Shown here: positions 47,346 through 56,172 of the stretch, piece after piece | How the letters are laid out: each line of letters starts with the position of its first letter | Numbering within the stretch: position 1 is the first letter of the stretch | Origin: Pollutiaquabacter aromativorans | GTDB lineage: Bacteria; Bacteroidota; Bacteroidia; AKYH767-A; 2013-40CM-41-45 | Reading direction: 5' to 3' | NCBI GenBank assembly: GCA_049177215.1 | Contig: CP185379.1 | Location: 2,170,001-2,234,000, forward strand | DNA: 64,000 bases | Position numbers and translations under genes: made by a program | The notes under the pieces: generated by a model | Database searches by the model: none | The model's input: the letters and a program-made list of their open reading frames with translations, nothing else | Told to the model about the DNA's origin: nothing

Positions 47346-48884
47346 TTATCTGCGTCGGCTGGGTTTTCCAAGGAAGGCGCCGAGCAAACCTCGGGTCAGT
47401 TCCCGTGCAACTGTTTTGACAAGCGGATTCTTCGTCGCCGAGACGATGCTGTCGAGGATCCCGCCGCCGGCCGATTCTTTTTCTACTTTTTTCTGCTGTG
47501 CCGGTTGATCTTCGGCAGCACTTTCCTGATCAGCCTGACGGTCGAACTTTCCCTTCAGGATTTCATAGGCGCTCTCGCGATCGACTGATTCATTGTAAGC
47601 ACCCGCAAGCGGTGATCGACGCACGATCTCGTCCTGTTCGGAAGGCGTGAGCACGTCCATGCGGGAACGCGGTGCGCAGAGCAGGGTATGAACGAGTGGC
47701 GTAGGAATACCCTTCTCATTCAGCACCGTGACGAGCGCTTCCCCGATTCCGAGGCCGGTGAGCAGTTCTTCGGTCTGATAGTAGTTCGTTTCGGGATAGT
47801 TCTGCGCAACGAGTTTGATGTCTTTCCGGTCTTTTGCCGTGAAAGCACGAAGCGCATGCTGGAACTTCGCACCGAGCTGACTCAGGATGATATCGGGAAT
47901 ATCGGAAGGCACCTGCGTGCAGAAGTACAAGCCGACACCTTTGGAGCGGATCAGCTTGACGACCGTTTCCAACTGGTCCATCAGCGTCTTGGTCGCGTCG
48001 CGGAAAACGAGGTGCGCTTCGTCGATGAAGATGGCCAGCTTCGGAGCGGCCTTATCGCCCATCTCCGGAAACTTCTGATAGATCTCCGCCAGCAGGCAGA
48101 GCATGAAAGTCGAGAAGAGCTTGGGCTTGTCCTGGATATCGCACAAGCGAAGTACATTGATCCGTCCCTTCGCAGGATCATCCGACAGGAAATCCTCCAC
48201 ATCGAACGATCGTTCTCCAAAAAAGCGGTCGGCGCCCTGCTGTTCGACCTCGAGTAGTTTTCGGAAGATCACACCCGCGCTCGTGGTACTGATTTGTCCG
48301 TATTGTTTGACTTTCTCCTTACCCTCCTCTGTCAGGAAGCGCAAGGCTTCGCGAAAGTCCTTGATATCGAGCAAGGGCAAACGGTTGTCATCACAATAGG
48401 AAAATACGATGGTCACGACGCCCTGTTGATTCTCGTTCAACTCGAGGATCTTGGAGAACAGGACGGGGCCGAATTCCGAGACGGTCGCCCGCAGCCGGAC
48501 ACCCTTTTCTTCCGAAATGGAAAACAGTTCTACCGGTGCAGCAAAGGGTTGCCAGGCCTGACCGATCAGTTGATGACGTTCTTCGATCTTCGCATTGGAA
48601 GTGCCCGGTTGCGCAATGCCGCTGAGGTCGCCTTTGATGTCCATGAGCAGGACATTGACGCCCTGCTCCGACAGACTTTCCGCGAATTGCTGGATCGTCT
48701 TGGTCTTTCCCGTACCGGTTGCCCCGGCGATCAAACCATGACGGTTGACCGTAGCCAGGGGAATACGTACCTGCGTACCCGGAACTGCCTTGCCATCCAG
48801 CATCGCGGCACCCAGCAGGATGCTCTTTTGCTGAAATCCATAGCCGGCAGCAATATCCTGTTTGAACTCTTCCGTTGTTGCCAT
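47346..48884 (-). CDS. HerA-like DUF853 family ATPase
   Basis: 512 residues. The Walker A motif GATGTGKTKTIQQFAE is near residue 37, and the Walker B motif FIDEAHLVF follows near the middle. RSKGVGLYFCTQVPSDIPDIILSQLGAKFQHALRAFTAKD is typical of the DUF853/YjgR HerA-type family. A short low-complexity C-terminal linker ends in a basic tail. Members are presumed DNA-translocating or helicase-like ATPases without a proven role. Its position inside a paa gene series (13 nt after paaH, 9 nt before paaI) is unexpected. Confidence 0.88.
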   Translation of the reverse strand: MATTEEFKQDIAAGYGFQQKSILLGAAMLDGKAVPGTQVRIPLATVNRHGLIAGATGTGKTKTIQQFAESLSEQGVNVLLMDIKGDLSGIAQPGTSNAKIEERHQLIGQAWQPFAAPVELFSISEEKGVRLRATVSEFGPVLFSKILELNENQQGVVTIVFSYCDDNRLPLLDIKDFREALRFLTEEGKEKVKQYGQISTTSAGVIFRKLLEVEQQGADRFFGERSFDVEDFLSDDPAKGRINVLRLCDIQDKPKLFSTFMLCLLAEIYQKFPEMGDKAAPKLAIFIDEAHLVFRDATKTLMDQLETVVKLIRSKGVGLYFCTQVPSDIPDIILSQLGAKFQHALRAFTAKDRKDIKLVAQNYPETNYYQTEELLTGLGIGEALVTVLNEKGIPTPLVHTLLCAPRSRMDVLTPSEQDEIVRRSPLAGAYNESVDRESAYEILKGKFDRQADQESAAEDQPAQQKKVEKESAGGGILDSIVSATKNPLVKTVARELTRGLLGAFLGKPSRRR

Positions 48885-48897
48885 AGCGCCGGAGTAA

Positions 48898-50100
48898 TTA
48901 TGCGTGGAATTTCTGACCGGATGCGGCCATTTGCTTTAACAAAACACTCGGGCGGTAACGATCCTCCTCGTACGTTTCCCGTAGTCCGCGCAGCACATTC
49001 AGTACTTTATCAGCCCCGAGTTCGTCGCACCAGCGCAACAGGCCTTTGGGATAATTCACACCCTTCGTCATGGCCGTTTCGAGATCGTCGCGGTTTGCGA
49101 TGCCCATGTGTAAAGCATCCACTGCCTCGTTGATCAGCATCGCGACCACGCGGTCCACGATCTTCTTACCGAGTGCTTCGTCTTTCACCGGTTCGGGCAT
49201 GACCGCTTCGTTCGTATAGTCGTAATAACCACGTCCGGTCTTCTTTCCGAACCGACCGGCTTCCACTACCCGCTTTTGCGTGAGCGAAGGCCGATAGCGC
49301 GGATCATGATACGTTTGTTTCCAAACCGTCTCCGTTACCGTGTAGTTGATGTCGTTGCCGATCATGTCCATCAGCTCGAAGGGTCCCATGCGGAATCCCC
49401 CGAACTCCTTCATGGCCCAATCGATCGTAGCCATACCGGCAGGTCCTTCCGGCACACCGTGCCAGCGTTCTTCCAGGATGCGGATCGATTCACCGTAGAA
49501 TGGCCGGGCGACGCGGTTGACGATGAAGCCGGGCGTATCGCGGACCAGTACGGTTGCCTTTCCCCAGCCATCGATCAGTTGGCGTGTCGCCTGCACCACT
49601 GTTGATTCGGTCTGCAGTGCCGGAATAATCTCGACCAACGGCATGAGCGGTGCGGGATTGAAAAAGTGGACACCGAGCACACGTTCCGCTTGCTTGCAGG
49701 CAGCAGCAATGCTGGTGACGGAAAGCGAAGAAGTGTTGGTGGCGATCACCGCATCCGCCGCTACCCAGCGTTCGATCTCCGCGAATACTTTCCGTTTGAC
49801 ATCCAAATCCTCGACAATGGCTTCGATTACCAGCTTGCAGGGCGCGAATGCGTCCAGGTTGGCGGCATAGTGGATGCGGGAAAGATTGGCTTTCGCCGCT
49901 TCGGGCGTCAGTTTTCCCTTGGCTACCAATTTATCCAGTACCTGGTGATGGATCGCCCGAGCCTTATCCAGCACAGCGGCATTTGCGTCGAGTAGAATCA
50001 CCCTGTGGCCGGCGCCGGCGGCAACCTGTGCGATGCCATTGCCCATGGTACCGGCTCCCAGCACCCCGATGGTGGCTTCTTTCGTTATTTCAGTGCTCAT
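48898..50100 (-). CDS. paaH: 3-hydroxyacyl-CoA dehydrogenase (PaaH type)
   Basis: 400 residues. The NAD-binding motif GVLGAGTMGNGIAQVAAGAGHRVIL opens the protein. HFFNPAPLMPLVEIIP and GFIVNRVARPFYGESIRI mark the catalytic domain. A second 3HCDH C-terminal domain (~residues 300-400) follows, as in PaaH and fadB-independent enzymes. It oxidises 3-hydroxyadipyl-CoA or other 3-hydroxyacyl-CoA. It is the first gene of the paaH-DUF853-paaI-paaJ operon, with a TACTTTTG box 8 nt upstream of the ATG. Confidence 0.88.
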   Translation of the reverse strand: MSTEITKEATIGVLGAGTMGNGIAQVAAGAGHRVILLDANAAVLDKARAIHHQVLDKLVAKGKLTPEAAKANLSRIHYAANLDAFAPCKLVIEAIVEDLDVKRKVFAEIERWVAADAVIATNTSSLSVTSIAAACKQAERVLGVHFFNPAPLMPLVEIIPALQTESTVVQATRQLIDGWGKATVLVRDTPGFIVNRVARPFYGESIRILEERWHGVPEGPAGMATIDWAMKEFGGFRMGPFELMDMIGNDINYTVTETVWKQTYHDPRYRPSLTQKRVVEAGRFGKKTGRGYYDYTNEAVMPEPVKDEALGKKIVDRVVAMLINEAVDALHMGIANRDDLETAMTKGVNYPKGLLRWCDELGADKVLNVLRGLRETYEEDRYRPSVLLKQMAASGQKFHA

Positions 50101-50108
50101 TCGAAGTA

Positions 50109-50116
50109 CAAAAGTA
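50109..50116 (-). promoter_or_regulatory. -7 box of the paaH operon
   Basis: Minus-strand TACTTTTG, exact TAnnTTTG, 8 nt before the paaH start codon. The leader is absent or only a few nucleotides. Confidence 0.65.
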
Positions 50117-50228
50117 GCAATAAATCGAGGGTGCCATTTTTACACGGAATCGCCCGATTAGTCATATATTATTGATTATTAAGCATTTAAATGAATGTCG
50201 CCAATTTGAATAAAAGCATCGGCTGGTA

Positions 50229-50260
50229 TTTGGTTCAATAGTTCCGGAATCGTATATTTG
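50229..50260 (+). promoter_or_regulatory. rpsT promoter
   Basis: TTTG (50229-50232), 20 bp, then TATATTTG (50253-50260) is a full match to the consensus, in an AT-rich divergent region. Confidence 0.9.
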
Positions 50261-50310
50261 CACTCCTTTTCCGCGATATTGGCGGAATTTACCAACAGCA
50301 TTCATTACCC

Positions 50311-50565
50311 ATGGCGAATCATAAATCAGCATTGAAGCGCATCCGCAACAGCGAAGCGAAGCGCAACCGCAACCGTTACCAGGCTAAAACGATGCGTAAC
50401 GCTTTGAAGAATTTCCGTTTGTTGAAGAACAAGAAAGAAGCAGCAGCCGCACTTCCGGGACTTGCCTCCATGCTGGACCGTCTTGCCAAGAAGAACGTCA
50501 TTCACAAGAACAAGGCGTCCAACCTGAAGAGCGAGTTGGCCATCCACATGAACCACCTGAGCTGA
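50311..50565 (+). CDS. rpsT: 30S ribosomal protein S20
   Basis: 84 residues, highly basic, matching S20 in length and pattern (MANHKSALKRIRNSEAKRNRNRYQAKTMR at the N terminus). It binds 16S rRNA early in 30S assembly. It has its own consensus promoter and a strong terminator, so it is monocistronic. Confidence 0.97.
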   Translation: MANHKSALKRIRNSEAKRNRNRYQAKTMRNALKNFRLLKNKKEAAAALPGLASMLDRLAKKNVIHKNKASNLKSELAIHMNHLS

Positions 50566-50585
50566 TCAGTTCAACGATATTCCTG

Positions 50586-50619
50586 AAAAGGCTGTCTTTC
50601 CCGACAGCCTTTTTTTTTG
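50586..50619 (+). terminator. rho-independent terminator of rpsT
   Basis: AAAAGGCTGTC-tttccc-GACAGCCTTTT followed by further T, 20 nt after the stop codon. Confidence 0.92.
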
Positions 50620-50686
50620 GCCCTGCTGCAATTATTCCGCATCTATTGGATGCAGCATTGCAGACGACTCGCCAACTTGCCCGACC

Positions 50687-51381
50687 ATGGAGCATGTAAC
50701 CGGGTCGATCAAAGAATGGGCGGAAGCCGACCGTCCGCGGGAAAAGCTGATGCAAAAAGGCCGGCAGTCGCTCAGCGATGCGGAACTGTTGGCCATTCTG
50801 ATCGGCTCGGGTACCCGACACGAATCGGCGCTCGAGATCGCGCGCCGCATCCTCACGAAAGTCGACAACAACCTCCACGCGCTGGGGCTGATGCCGCTGA
50901 ACGAGCTGCGTTCGTTCCGGGGTATCGGGGATGCCCGGGCGATCATCATCCAGGCAGCGTTGGAACTTGGACTCCGACGCACGCGCGACGAAACCCGTCC
51001 GCCGCAGGATAAGATCCGCGGCGCTGCCGATGTCGCGGCCCAATTCCGGCCGCTCTCTGCGACCTGATGCACGAAGAATTCTGGGTGCTGCTGCTGAACA
51101 GAGCCAATACCATCATCGGTAAGGAGCAAATCAGCAAGGGCGGGCTGACGGGTACCGTAGCCGATCCGCGGCTGATCTTCCGCTCCGCCATCGATCGTCG
51201 GGCTGCGGCCATCGTGGTCTGCCACAACCATCCGAGCGGGAACCTGAGTCCGAGCGAGCAGGACATCCGGCTGACGAAAAACCTGGTGGAAGCCGGGAAG
51301 GTTTTGGAGATACCGGTCCTGGACCATATCATCATTACACAGCATGGTTTTTATAGCTTTGCGGATGAGGGCCGGATCTGA
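50687..51381 (+). pseudogene. radC: radC (JAB/MPN domain DNA repair protein), one-base frameshift
   Basis: Two adjacent frames give one RadC-like protein of about 231 residues, the family length. The first part (50687-51067) holds the helix-hairpin-helix region (RQSLSDAELLAILIGSGTRHESALEIARRIL; LRSFRGIGDARAIIIQAALEL). The second holds the JAMM metal motif HNHPSGNLSPSEQD and ends in HGFYSFADEGRI. The break is at about 51052-51056 (CGGCCGCTCTCTGC), where loss of one base fits a PLLCDLMHEEFW reading. This is either a recent pseudogene or an assembly indel. The metal-binding half alone could start at 51067. Confidence 0.85.
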
Positions 51382-51410
51382 GCAGGAAGACTCCCCGGCC
51401 CACCCGTTTC

Positions 51411-52715
51411 ATGTTGCTGGTATTCGTCCGCTCGATCACTCCCCGACTCCGGTACACCTTCGATTTCATTTTCCGGGACATTCTCGGAATGGAGTATTCC
51501 TTCACACAGGACGCGGATCAATTCTCCTTTCATACGGGGCCGCGCATGAGTTATACGGACCGGCCGGTGGGCGACGAACCCTTCTTCTTCGCCACATCGT
51601 TGCTGTTCGAAAAGGGTGTCCATCAGCAGGAGATCTCGGTCTTCGACTGGGAGAGCGGTAAAGTATTCTTCGCGACCCACCCGAAATTCCTGTTGCCTTT
51701 CGATCCTTTCGCGGCGACTTTTTATCTGGTCAGCCGGTACGAAGAATACCTGCCACACAAGCGCGACCAGCACGACCGGTTCGACGCGCGAGAAAGTCTG
51801 GCCTATCAGAAAGGTTTCCTGCACCTGCCGGTAGTCGATCAATGGGCCTACCGTATCCGCGACCTGTTGTTGCATCACTTCCCGGGTTTGACGTTTCAAC
51901 GCAGAAGCTATCAGTACATTTCTACGGTGGACATCGATAACGCCTGGGCGTATCGGGAGAAAGGATTCGTGCGAACGGTCGGAGCGCTCGGCAAAGCCTT
52001 GTTCCGATTCGACTTCTCTTCCATGGTTGATCGTTGCGCGGTCTTGTTGGGCAGCCGGAAAGATCCGTACGATACGTACGAGTTGCTCAACATCCTGCAG
52101 CAGCGCTACCGCTACCCGTCGATCTATTTCGTCCTGTTGGGTGATTATGGCGAATACGATCGAAACGTATCGCCGTATCGTCGTGCTTTCCAGTCTTTGA
52201 TCAAGTCGTTGGCCGACTACAACCGTTGCGGCATCCACCCCTCGTATCGTTCGGGTGGGGATGCGGAACGTGTTCGGCTGGAGAAAGGGCGGCTGCGGAA
52301 GATGATTCGACGCGACGTAACCGACAGCCGGCAACATTTTCTCCGGATACGCTTTCCGGATACCTACCGCAATCTGATCGACTGCGATATCACCGACGAT
52401 TACAGTATGGGGTATGCCAATGAAACCGGTTTCCGTGCCGGGACGTGCACGCCATTCTACTTTTACGACCTGGAACAGGAACACCCGACGCATCTGCGCA
52501 TCCATCCCTTCGCGGTGATGGATGCGACCCTGCGCTTCTACCAACGCGTTCGTCCGGAGGAAGCAATGGGGACGGTCGGGCCCTTGATCAAAGCCGTGAA
52601 GGCGGTCGATGGCAACTTCGTTTCCCTCTGGCACAACGAATCCCTCAGCGAACGCGAGCCCTGGGTCGGTTGGCGAACTGTTTACGAAGAACTGGTAAAA
52701 TCGGCGAGCGCCTGA
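51411..52715 (+). CDS. polysaccharide deacetylase family protein
   Basis: 434 residues. An N-terminal ~110-residue region (DUF7033-like; MLLVFVRSITPRLRYTFDFIFRDILG) precedes a deacetylase-type NodB-like domain. STVDIDNAWAYREKGFVRT appears at the usual Asp-containing strand, followed by GIHPSYRS and a late LWHNESLSE. It has no signal peptide, so it is probably cytoplasmic or membrane-associated. It likely modifies surface glycan precursors. Only 1 nt separates it from the FemAB-like gene, implying coupled expression. Confidence 0.8.
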   Translation: MLLVFVRSITPRLRYTFDFIFRDILGMEYSFTQDADQFSFHTGPRMSYTDRPVGDEPFFFATSLLFEKGVHQQEISVFDWESGKVFFATHPKFLLPFDPFAATFYLVSRYEEYLPHKRDQHDRFDARESLAYQKGFLHLPVVDQWAYRIRDLLLHHFPGLTFQRRSYQYISTVDIDNAWAYREKGFVRTVGALGKALFRFDFSSMVDRCAVLLGSRKDPYDTYELLNILQQRYRYPSIYFVLLGDYGEYDRNVSPYRRAFQSLIKSLADYNRCGIHPSYRSGGDAERVRLEKGRLRKMIRRDVTDSRQHFLRIRFPDTYRNLIDCDITDDYSMGYANETGFRAGTCTPFYFYDLEQEHPTHLRIHPFAVMDATLRFYQRVRPEEAMGTVGPLIKAVKAVDGNFVSLWHNESLSEREPWVGWRTVYEELVKSASA

Positions 52716-52716
52716 A

Positions 52717-53631
52717 ATGATCCGCTTCCTGCGTCACGAGGAAATCGACCGGCATCGTTGGGATGAGGTCATTACCCATTCTCCGGAAGGAACCATCTAT
52801 GCAGAAAGCTGGTTTCTGGACGCGGTTTGTCCGGGCTGGCACGCCTTGGTCGAAGATGACTACAAAGCCGTCTTCCCGCTGACCTGGCGAAAGAAATACG
52901 GACTGCACTATCTCTTCCAGCCACCGTTCTGTCAGCAATTGGGACTCTTCAGCAAACAAGAAACGCCGCTGATTGACGCGGCACCCTTTCTCGAGGCCAT
53001 ACCGAAACACTACCGTTTGGTGGAGTTGCAGTTGAACAGCGGGAATCGTTGCACGCATCCGGCGTTTACGGTAACGGAGCGACCCAACCTGGAGTTGAGG
53101 TTGCAGCGCGACTACGCGGCACTGGCGAAAGGCTATTCGGACAATACCAGCCGCAACTTGCGTAAGGCGCAGCAGTCGGGGCTGGTCGTTGAAACGTCGG
53201 ATTCGATCGAGCCGGTCATCCGATTGTTCCGGGACAATCGGGGAAGCACGCTGGAGCGTTTTGACGAACAGCAGTACGAGCGACTGCGCAGCTTAGCCGG
53301 CAGTGCACTGGAAAAAGGCAGGGGAATCATCCGCCTTGTCCGGGATCCAAGTGGACAGTTGCATGCCGGCGCCTTCTTCGTACAAAGCAAAGACCGGCTG
53401 ATCTTTCTCTTTTCCGGCACCAGTGCGGAAGCGCGGAAATCGGGTGCGATGAGCGCGCTGATCGACCGTGTCATTCACGCGCATGCCGGAACGAACATGC
53501 GCCTGGATTTCGAAGGCTCGGTCGATCCCAATCTTGCACGATTCTACCGAAGCTTCGGTTCGGAGGAAGTCGTATATTTACAAATCCGAAGGAATCGGCT
53601 TCCGTTCCCGTTCCGGCTATTCAAATCCTGA
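52717..53631 (+). CDS. FemAB/GNAT-like acyltransferase
   Basis: 304 residues. The N-terminal part (WDEVITHSPEGTIYAESWFLDAVCPGWHAL) and the C-terminal GNAT-like half (RLVRDPSGQLHAGAFFVQSKDRLIFLFSGTSAEARKSGAMSALIDRVI) match FemAB-related N-acyltransferases found in glycan loci. The exact donor and acceptor are unknown. The start lies 1 nt after the deacetylase stop codon, and the pair probably acts on one glycan. upp follows after 8 nt. Confidence 0.72.
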   Translation: MIRFLRHEEIDRHRWDEVITHSPEGTIYAESWFLDAVCPGWHALVEDDYKAVFPLTWRKKYGLHYLFQPPFCQQLGLFSKQETPLIDAAPFLEAIPKHYRLVELQLNSGNRCTHPAFTVTERPNLELRLQRDYAALAKGYSDNTSRNLRKAQQSGLVVETSDSIEPVIRLFRDNRGSTLERFDEQQYERLRSLAGSALEKGRGIIRLVRDPSGQLHAGAFFVQSKDRLIFLFSGTSAEARKSGAMSALIDRVIHAHAGTNMRLDFEGSVDPNLARFYRSFGSEEVVYLQIRRNRLPFPFRLFKS

Positions 53632-53639
53632 CCCGACGT

Positions 53640-54287
53640 ATGGTCCACAACCTCAGCCAATCGAACTCCCTCATCAATGAATTCGTATCGGAATTGCGCG
53701 ATACCGCGATCCAGGGAGACCGGATGCGCTTTCGCCGTAACCTGGAACGTATCGGGGAGATCTTTGCTTATGAGATCAGCAAGACGCTGCCGTATGTCAG
53801 TCGTGACGTGACGACACCGCTGGGTATCGCCAACATGCAGGTGTTACGGGAACAACCGGTTGTCGGTACAATCCTGCGCGCCGGCCTTCCGCTGCATCAA
53901 GGTGTACTGAACTACTTCGATCGCGCCGACAACGCGTTCATCAGCGCTTATCGCAAGCACCACAAGGATGGCACTTTTGACATCAAGTTGGAATACGTCT
54001 CCTGCCCTTCGCTTGAAAACCGTGTGCTGATCCTGGCCGACCCGATGCTGGCTACCGGTTCGTCGATGGTCATGACCGCCAAGGCGATCCGGGAGCGTGG
54101 CAACCCGTCGCATACGCATATAGTCGCCGCTGTTGCCAGTACGTACGGCGTGGAATTCGTCAAGAGTCATTTGCCTGAAAACGTCACGATCTGGTGCGCC
54201 GCGATCGATGACGAGTTGACCGCGCAGTCCTACATCGTTCCCGGTCTCGGCGATGCGGGCGATCTTGCTTACGGCACGAAACTTTGA
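53640..54287 (+). CDS. upp: uracil phosphoribosyltransferase
   Basis: 215 residues. It converts uracil and PRPP to UMP in pyrimidine salvage. The PRPP-binding loop is ILADPMLATGSSM. The uracil-binding C terminus is YIVPGLGDAGDLAYGTKL. The body (RDTAIQGDRMRFRRNLERIGEIFAYEISKTLPY) also fits. The YjjG-family nucleotidase two genes downstream is also pyrimidine-related. Confidence 0.96.
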   Translation: MVHNLSQSNSLINEFVSELRDTAIQGDRMRFRRNLERIGEIFAYEISKTLPYVSRDVTTPLGIANMQVLREQPVVGTILRAGLPLHQGVLNYFDRADNAFISAYRKHHKDGTFDIKLEYVSCPSLENRVLILADPMLATGSSMVMTAKAIRERGNPSHTHIVAAVASTYGVEFVKSHLPENVTIWCAAIDDELTAQSYIVPGLGDAGDLAYGTKL

Positions 54288-54337
54288 TCCCGGCCGGGGG
54301 TTGATATCTATAGTAAGCACTGACTGCTGCCCCACCG

Positions 54338-54925
54338 GTGGAGGAACTCCTGAAAATATTGTCCCTGATCCTGATCAGCAGCGTCAAGTTCGCGATCGGA
54401 CCTCCGCTTGTATATCTCACCGAGGAGTATGATTTCACCTGGCTGGAGACCAACCTGTACGCGATACTCGGCGGCATGATCGGTGTGGTGTTCTTCATGA
54501 ACTTCAGCGACTGGCTGATCATGGGTTGGAACAAGCTACGCGACTATTTCCGAAAAAAGCCCGAGCCGGTCAAAGACCAGGTCTTCACCGATCCGATCGC
54601 CGATACCGACGAACCGATCCACATCCATTATTCCTATGTCGAGCATGGATCCGTCGTTGTTCCTGAAGCCAGGAAGCGCAGGGTCTTTACGCCCCGTACG
54701 CGCAGAATCGTGCGGATCTGGCGACGCTACGGATTAACCGGCCTCGCGGCACTCACACCGATCCTGTTCTCCATTCCCCTGGGCATTTTCTTCATGGTGC
54801 GTTTTGAGAAAAACAAACGGAAGATCCTGCTCTATATGTTCGTCAGCATCCTGAGCTGGTCGCTGATCCTGACCACCTTTTTCGAACTCACCCACAAACG
54901 AACGTTACACGAGATCATCCGATGA
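54338..54925 (+). CDS. membrane protein of unknown function
   Basis: 195 residues from a GTG at 54338. Four hydrophobic segments lie around residues 5-25, 42-62, 130-150 and 165-185, with a charged hydrophilic loop between the second and third (KKPEPVKDQVFTDPIADTDEPIHIHYSY). I do not recognise a family. The last 4 bp overlap the start of the YjjG-like gene, so translation is coupled. Confidence 0.6.
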   Translation: MEELLKILSLILISSVKFAIGPPLVYLTEEYDFTWLETNLYAILGGMIGVVFFMNFSDWLIMGWNKLRDYFRKKPEPVKDQVFTDPIADTDEPIHIHYSYVEHGSVVVPEARKRRVFTPRTRRIVRIWRRYGLTGLAALTPILFSIPLGIFFMVRFEKNKRKILLYMFVSILSWSLILTTFFELTHKRTLHEIIR

Positions 54926-55617
54926 GCAAGTACCGGCATATCTTTTTCGATCTGGACAATACCCTGTGGGACTTCGAGCGCAATTCCCTGGAAACGCTGA
55001 CCGAGTTGTTCGACAAGTACCGGCTGACCGAGCTGGGCGTTCCTTCGTTTGAGGCTTTTGTCACCGCCTACCATCACCGGAACGAGATCCTCTGGGATGA
55101 ATACCGGAAAGGGCTGATCGACAAAGCGACCCTGCGCGATCAGCGCTTCGCTTTCACTTTCTGGGACATGGGACTGGAGCCCGGTCTGGCGCCGCCGATG
55201 CTGGCACACGACTACGTGACCATCGGGCCGCGGAAGAACCGCTTGTTTCCGCACGCGCACGAGACGCTGCGCTATCTGAAAGAGAAATATACGCTGCACA
55301 TCATCACCAACGGATTCGAAGAAGCGCAGCACATCAAGATCGAAGCGGCCGAGCTAAAGCCGTACTTCGAAGCGATCATCATCAGTGAGCATACAGGCTT
55401 TCGGAAGCCGGACGCGGGAATTTTCCGCTACGCCGAGCAACAGGCCGGTTGTAAACCGGAAGAATGCCTGATGATCGGCGACGGGCTCGAAGTGGACGTC
55501 ATCGGCGCGCAGGATGCCGGGTGGGACGCGGTCTATTTCAACCCCGGACAAAAGCCGCACACGGCGAAGCCGACGTACGAGATCGGGTCGTTGGATGAGT
55601 TGAGGTTGATGCTGTGA
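54922..55617 (+). CDS. HAD-family pyrimidine nucleotidase (YjjG type)
   Basis: 231 residues. The HAD motif I is FFDLDNTLWDFERNS, with motif II TNGFEEAQHIK and motif III/IV GFRKPDAGIF and MIGDGLEVDVIGAQDAGW. YjjG-type enzymes dephosphorylate noncanonical pyrimidine nucleotides as housecleaning. It overlaps the membrane-protein gene by 4 bp (ATGA). Confidence 0.9.
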   Translation: MSKYRHIFFDLDNTLWDFERNSLETLTELFDKYRLTELGVPSFEAFVTAYHHRNEILWDEYRKGLIDKATLRDQRFAFTFWDMGLEPGLAPPMLAHDYVTIGPRKNRLFPHAHETLRYLKEKYTLHIITNGFEEAQHIKIEAAELKPYFEAIIISEHTGFRKPDAGIFRYAEQQAGCKPEECLMIGDGLEVDVIGAQDAGWDAVYFNPGQKPHTAKPTYEIGSLDELRLML

Positions 55618-55621
55618 AGAA

Positions 55622-55950
55622 GATGCGAGGGACGTGGGGCGAGGGACGAAGAACAATCACTGCTCACTCACCCTGTTTCTCAAACTCACACTACTGAAGG
55701 AGGGGACGAGGGACGAGGGGCGAGGGACGAAGAACAATCACTGCTCACTCACCCTGTTTCTCAAACTCACACTACTTAAGGAGGGGCGAGGGACGTGGGG
55801 CGAGGGACGAAGAACAATCACTGCTCACTCACCCTGTTTCTCAAACTCACACTACTGAAGGAGGGACGGGGGACGAGGGACAAGGGACGAGGGACGAAGA
55901 ACAATCACTGCTCACTCACCCTGTTTCTCAAACTCACACTACTTTAGGAG
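55622..55950. repeat. four tandem 80-87 bp units built on heptads (array E)
   Basis: The marker GAACAATCAC occurs at 55651, 55732, 55812 and 55899, giving periods of 81, 80 and 87 bp. Each unit has 3-5 G-rich heptads (gagggac, gtggggc, gagggac, gaagaac) and a shared C-rich end (GCTCACTCACCCTG and a 3' tail). Units are near-identical. No unique spacers are present, so this is not CRISPR. Confidence 0.9.
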
Positions 55951-56019
55951 TGACGAGGAGCGAGACCGTGACCGAGGTAAAAAGATGCGGGGTGCGAGAG
56001 ACAGGGAACATGGAACTAA

Positions 56020-56096
56020 AAAGTACTGTTCACTGTTCACTGTTTACTGTTTACTATTCGCTATTCGCTGTTGGCTATTCGCTACAGTGACTTATC
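56020..56096. repeat. heptanucleotide-periodic array F
   Basis: Units ctgttca, ctgttca, ctgttta, ctgttta, ctattcg, ctattcg, ctgttgg, ctattcg. This is the inverted type of the gtgaaca units in array D. Just upstream, 55985-56019 carries weaker 7-nt units. Confidence 0.8.
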
Positions 56097-56119
56097 CCTC
56101 CGTCCCGTACAGGGCAAAT

Positions 56120-56150
56120 AAAAAAACCGCCCCTTTGCAGAGGCGGTTTC
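56120..56150 (-). terminator. terminator of the Cys-rich small protein gene
   Basis: On the minus strand, GAAACCGCC-loop-GGCGGTTTTTTTA lies 23-53 nt after the stop codon at 56173. Confidence 0.8.
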
Positions 56151-56172
56151 ACTTTTGGCAAAAGCGATTGAT

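Noticed and set aside
51067..51381. A separate JAB-domain gene
   Set aside because: It continues RadC exactly where the first frame stops, so a frameshifted single gene is the simpler reading.
55634..55858. Small plus-strand ORF of 74 residues
   Set aside because: It is a translation of the tandem repeat itself, with a repeated peptide and no gene context.
55622..55950. Possible CRISPR array
   Set aside because: Units are 80-87 bp and nearly identical throughout, with no unique spacers and no cas genes.
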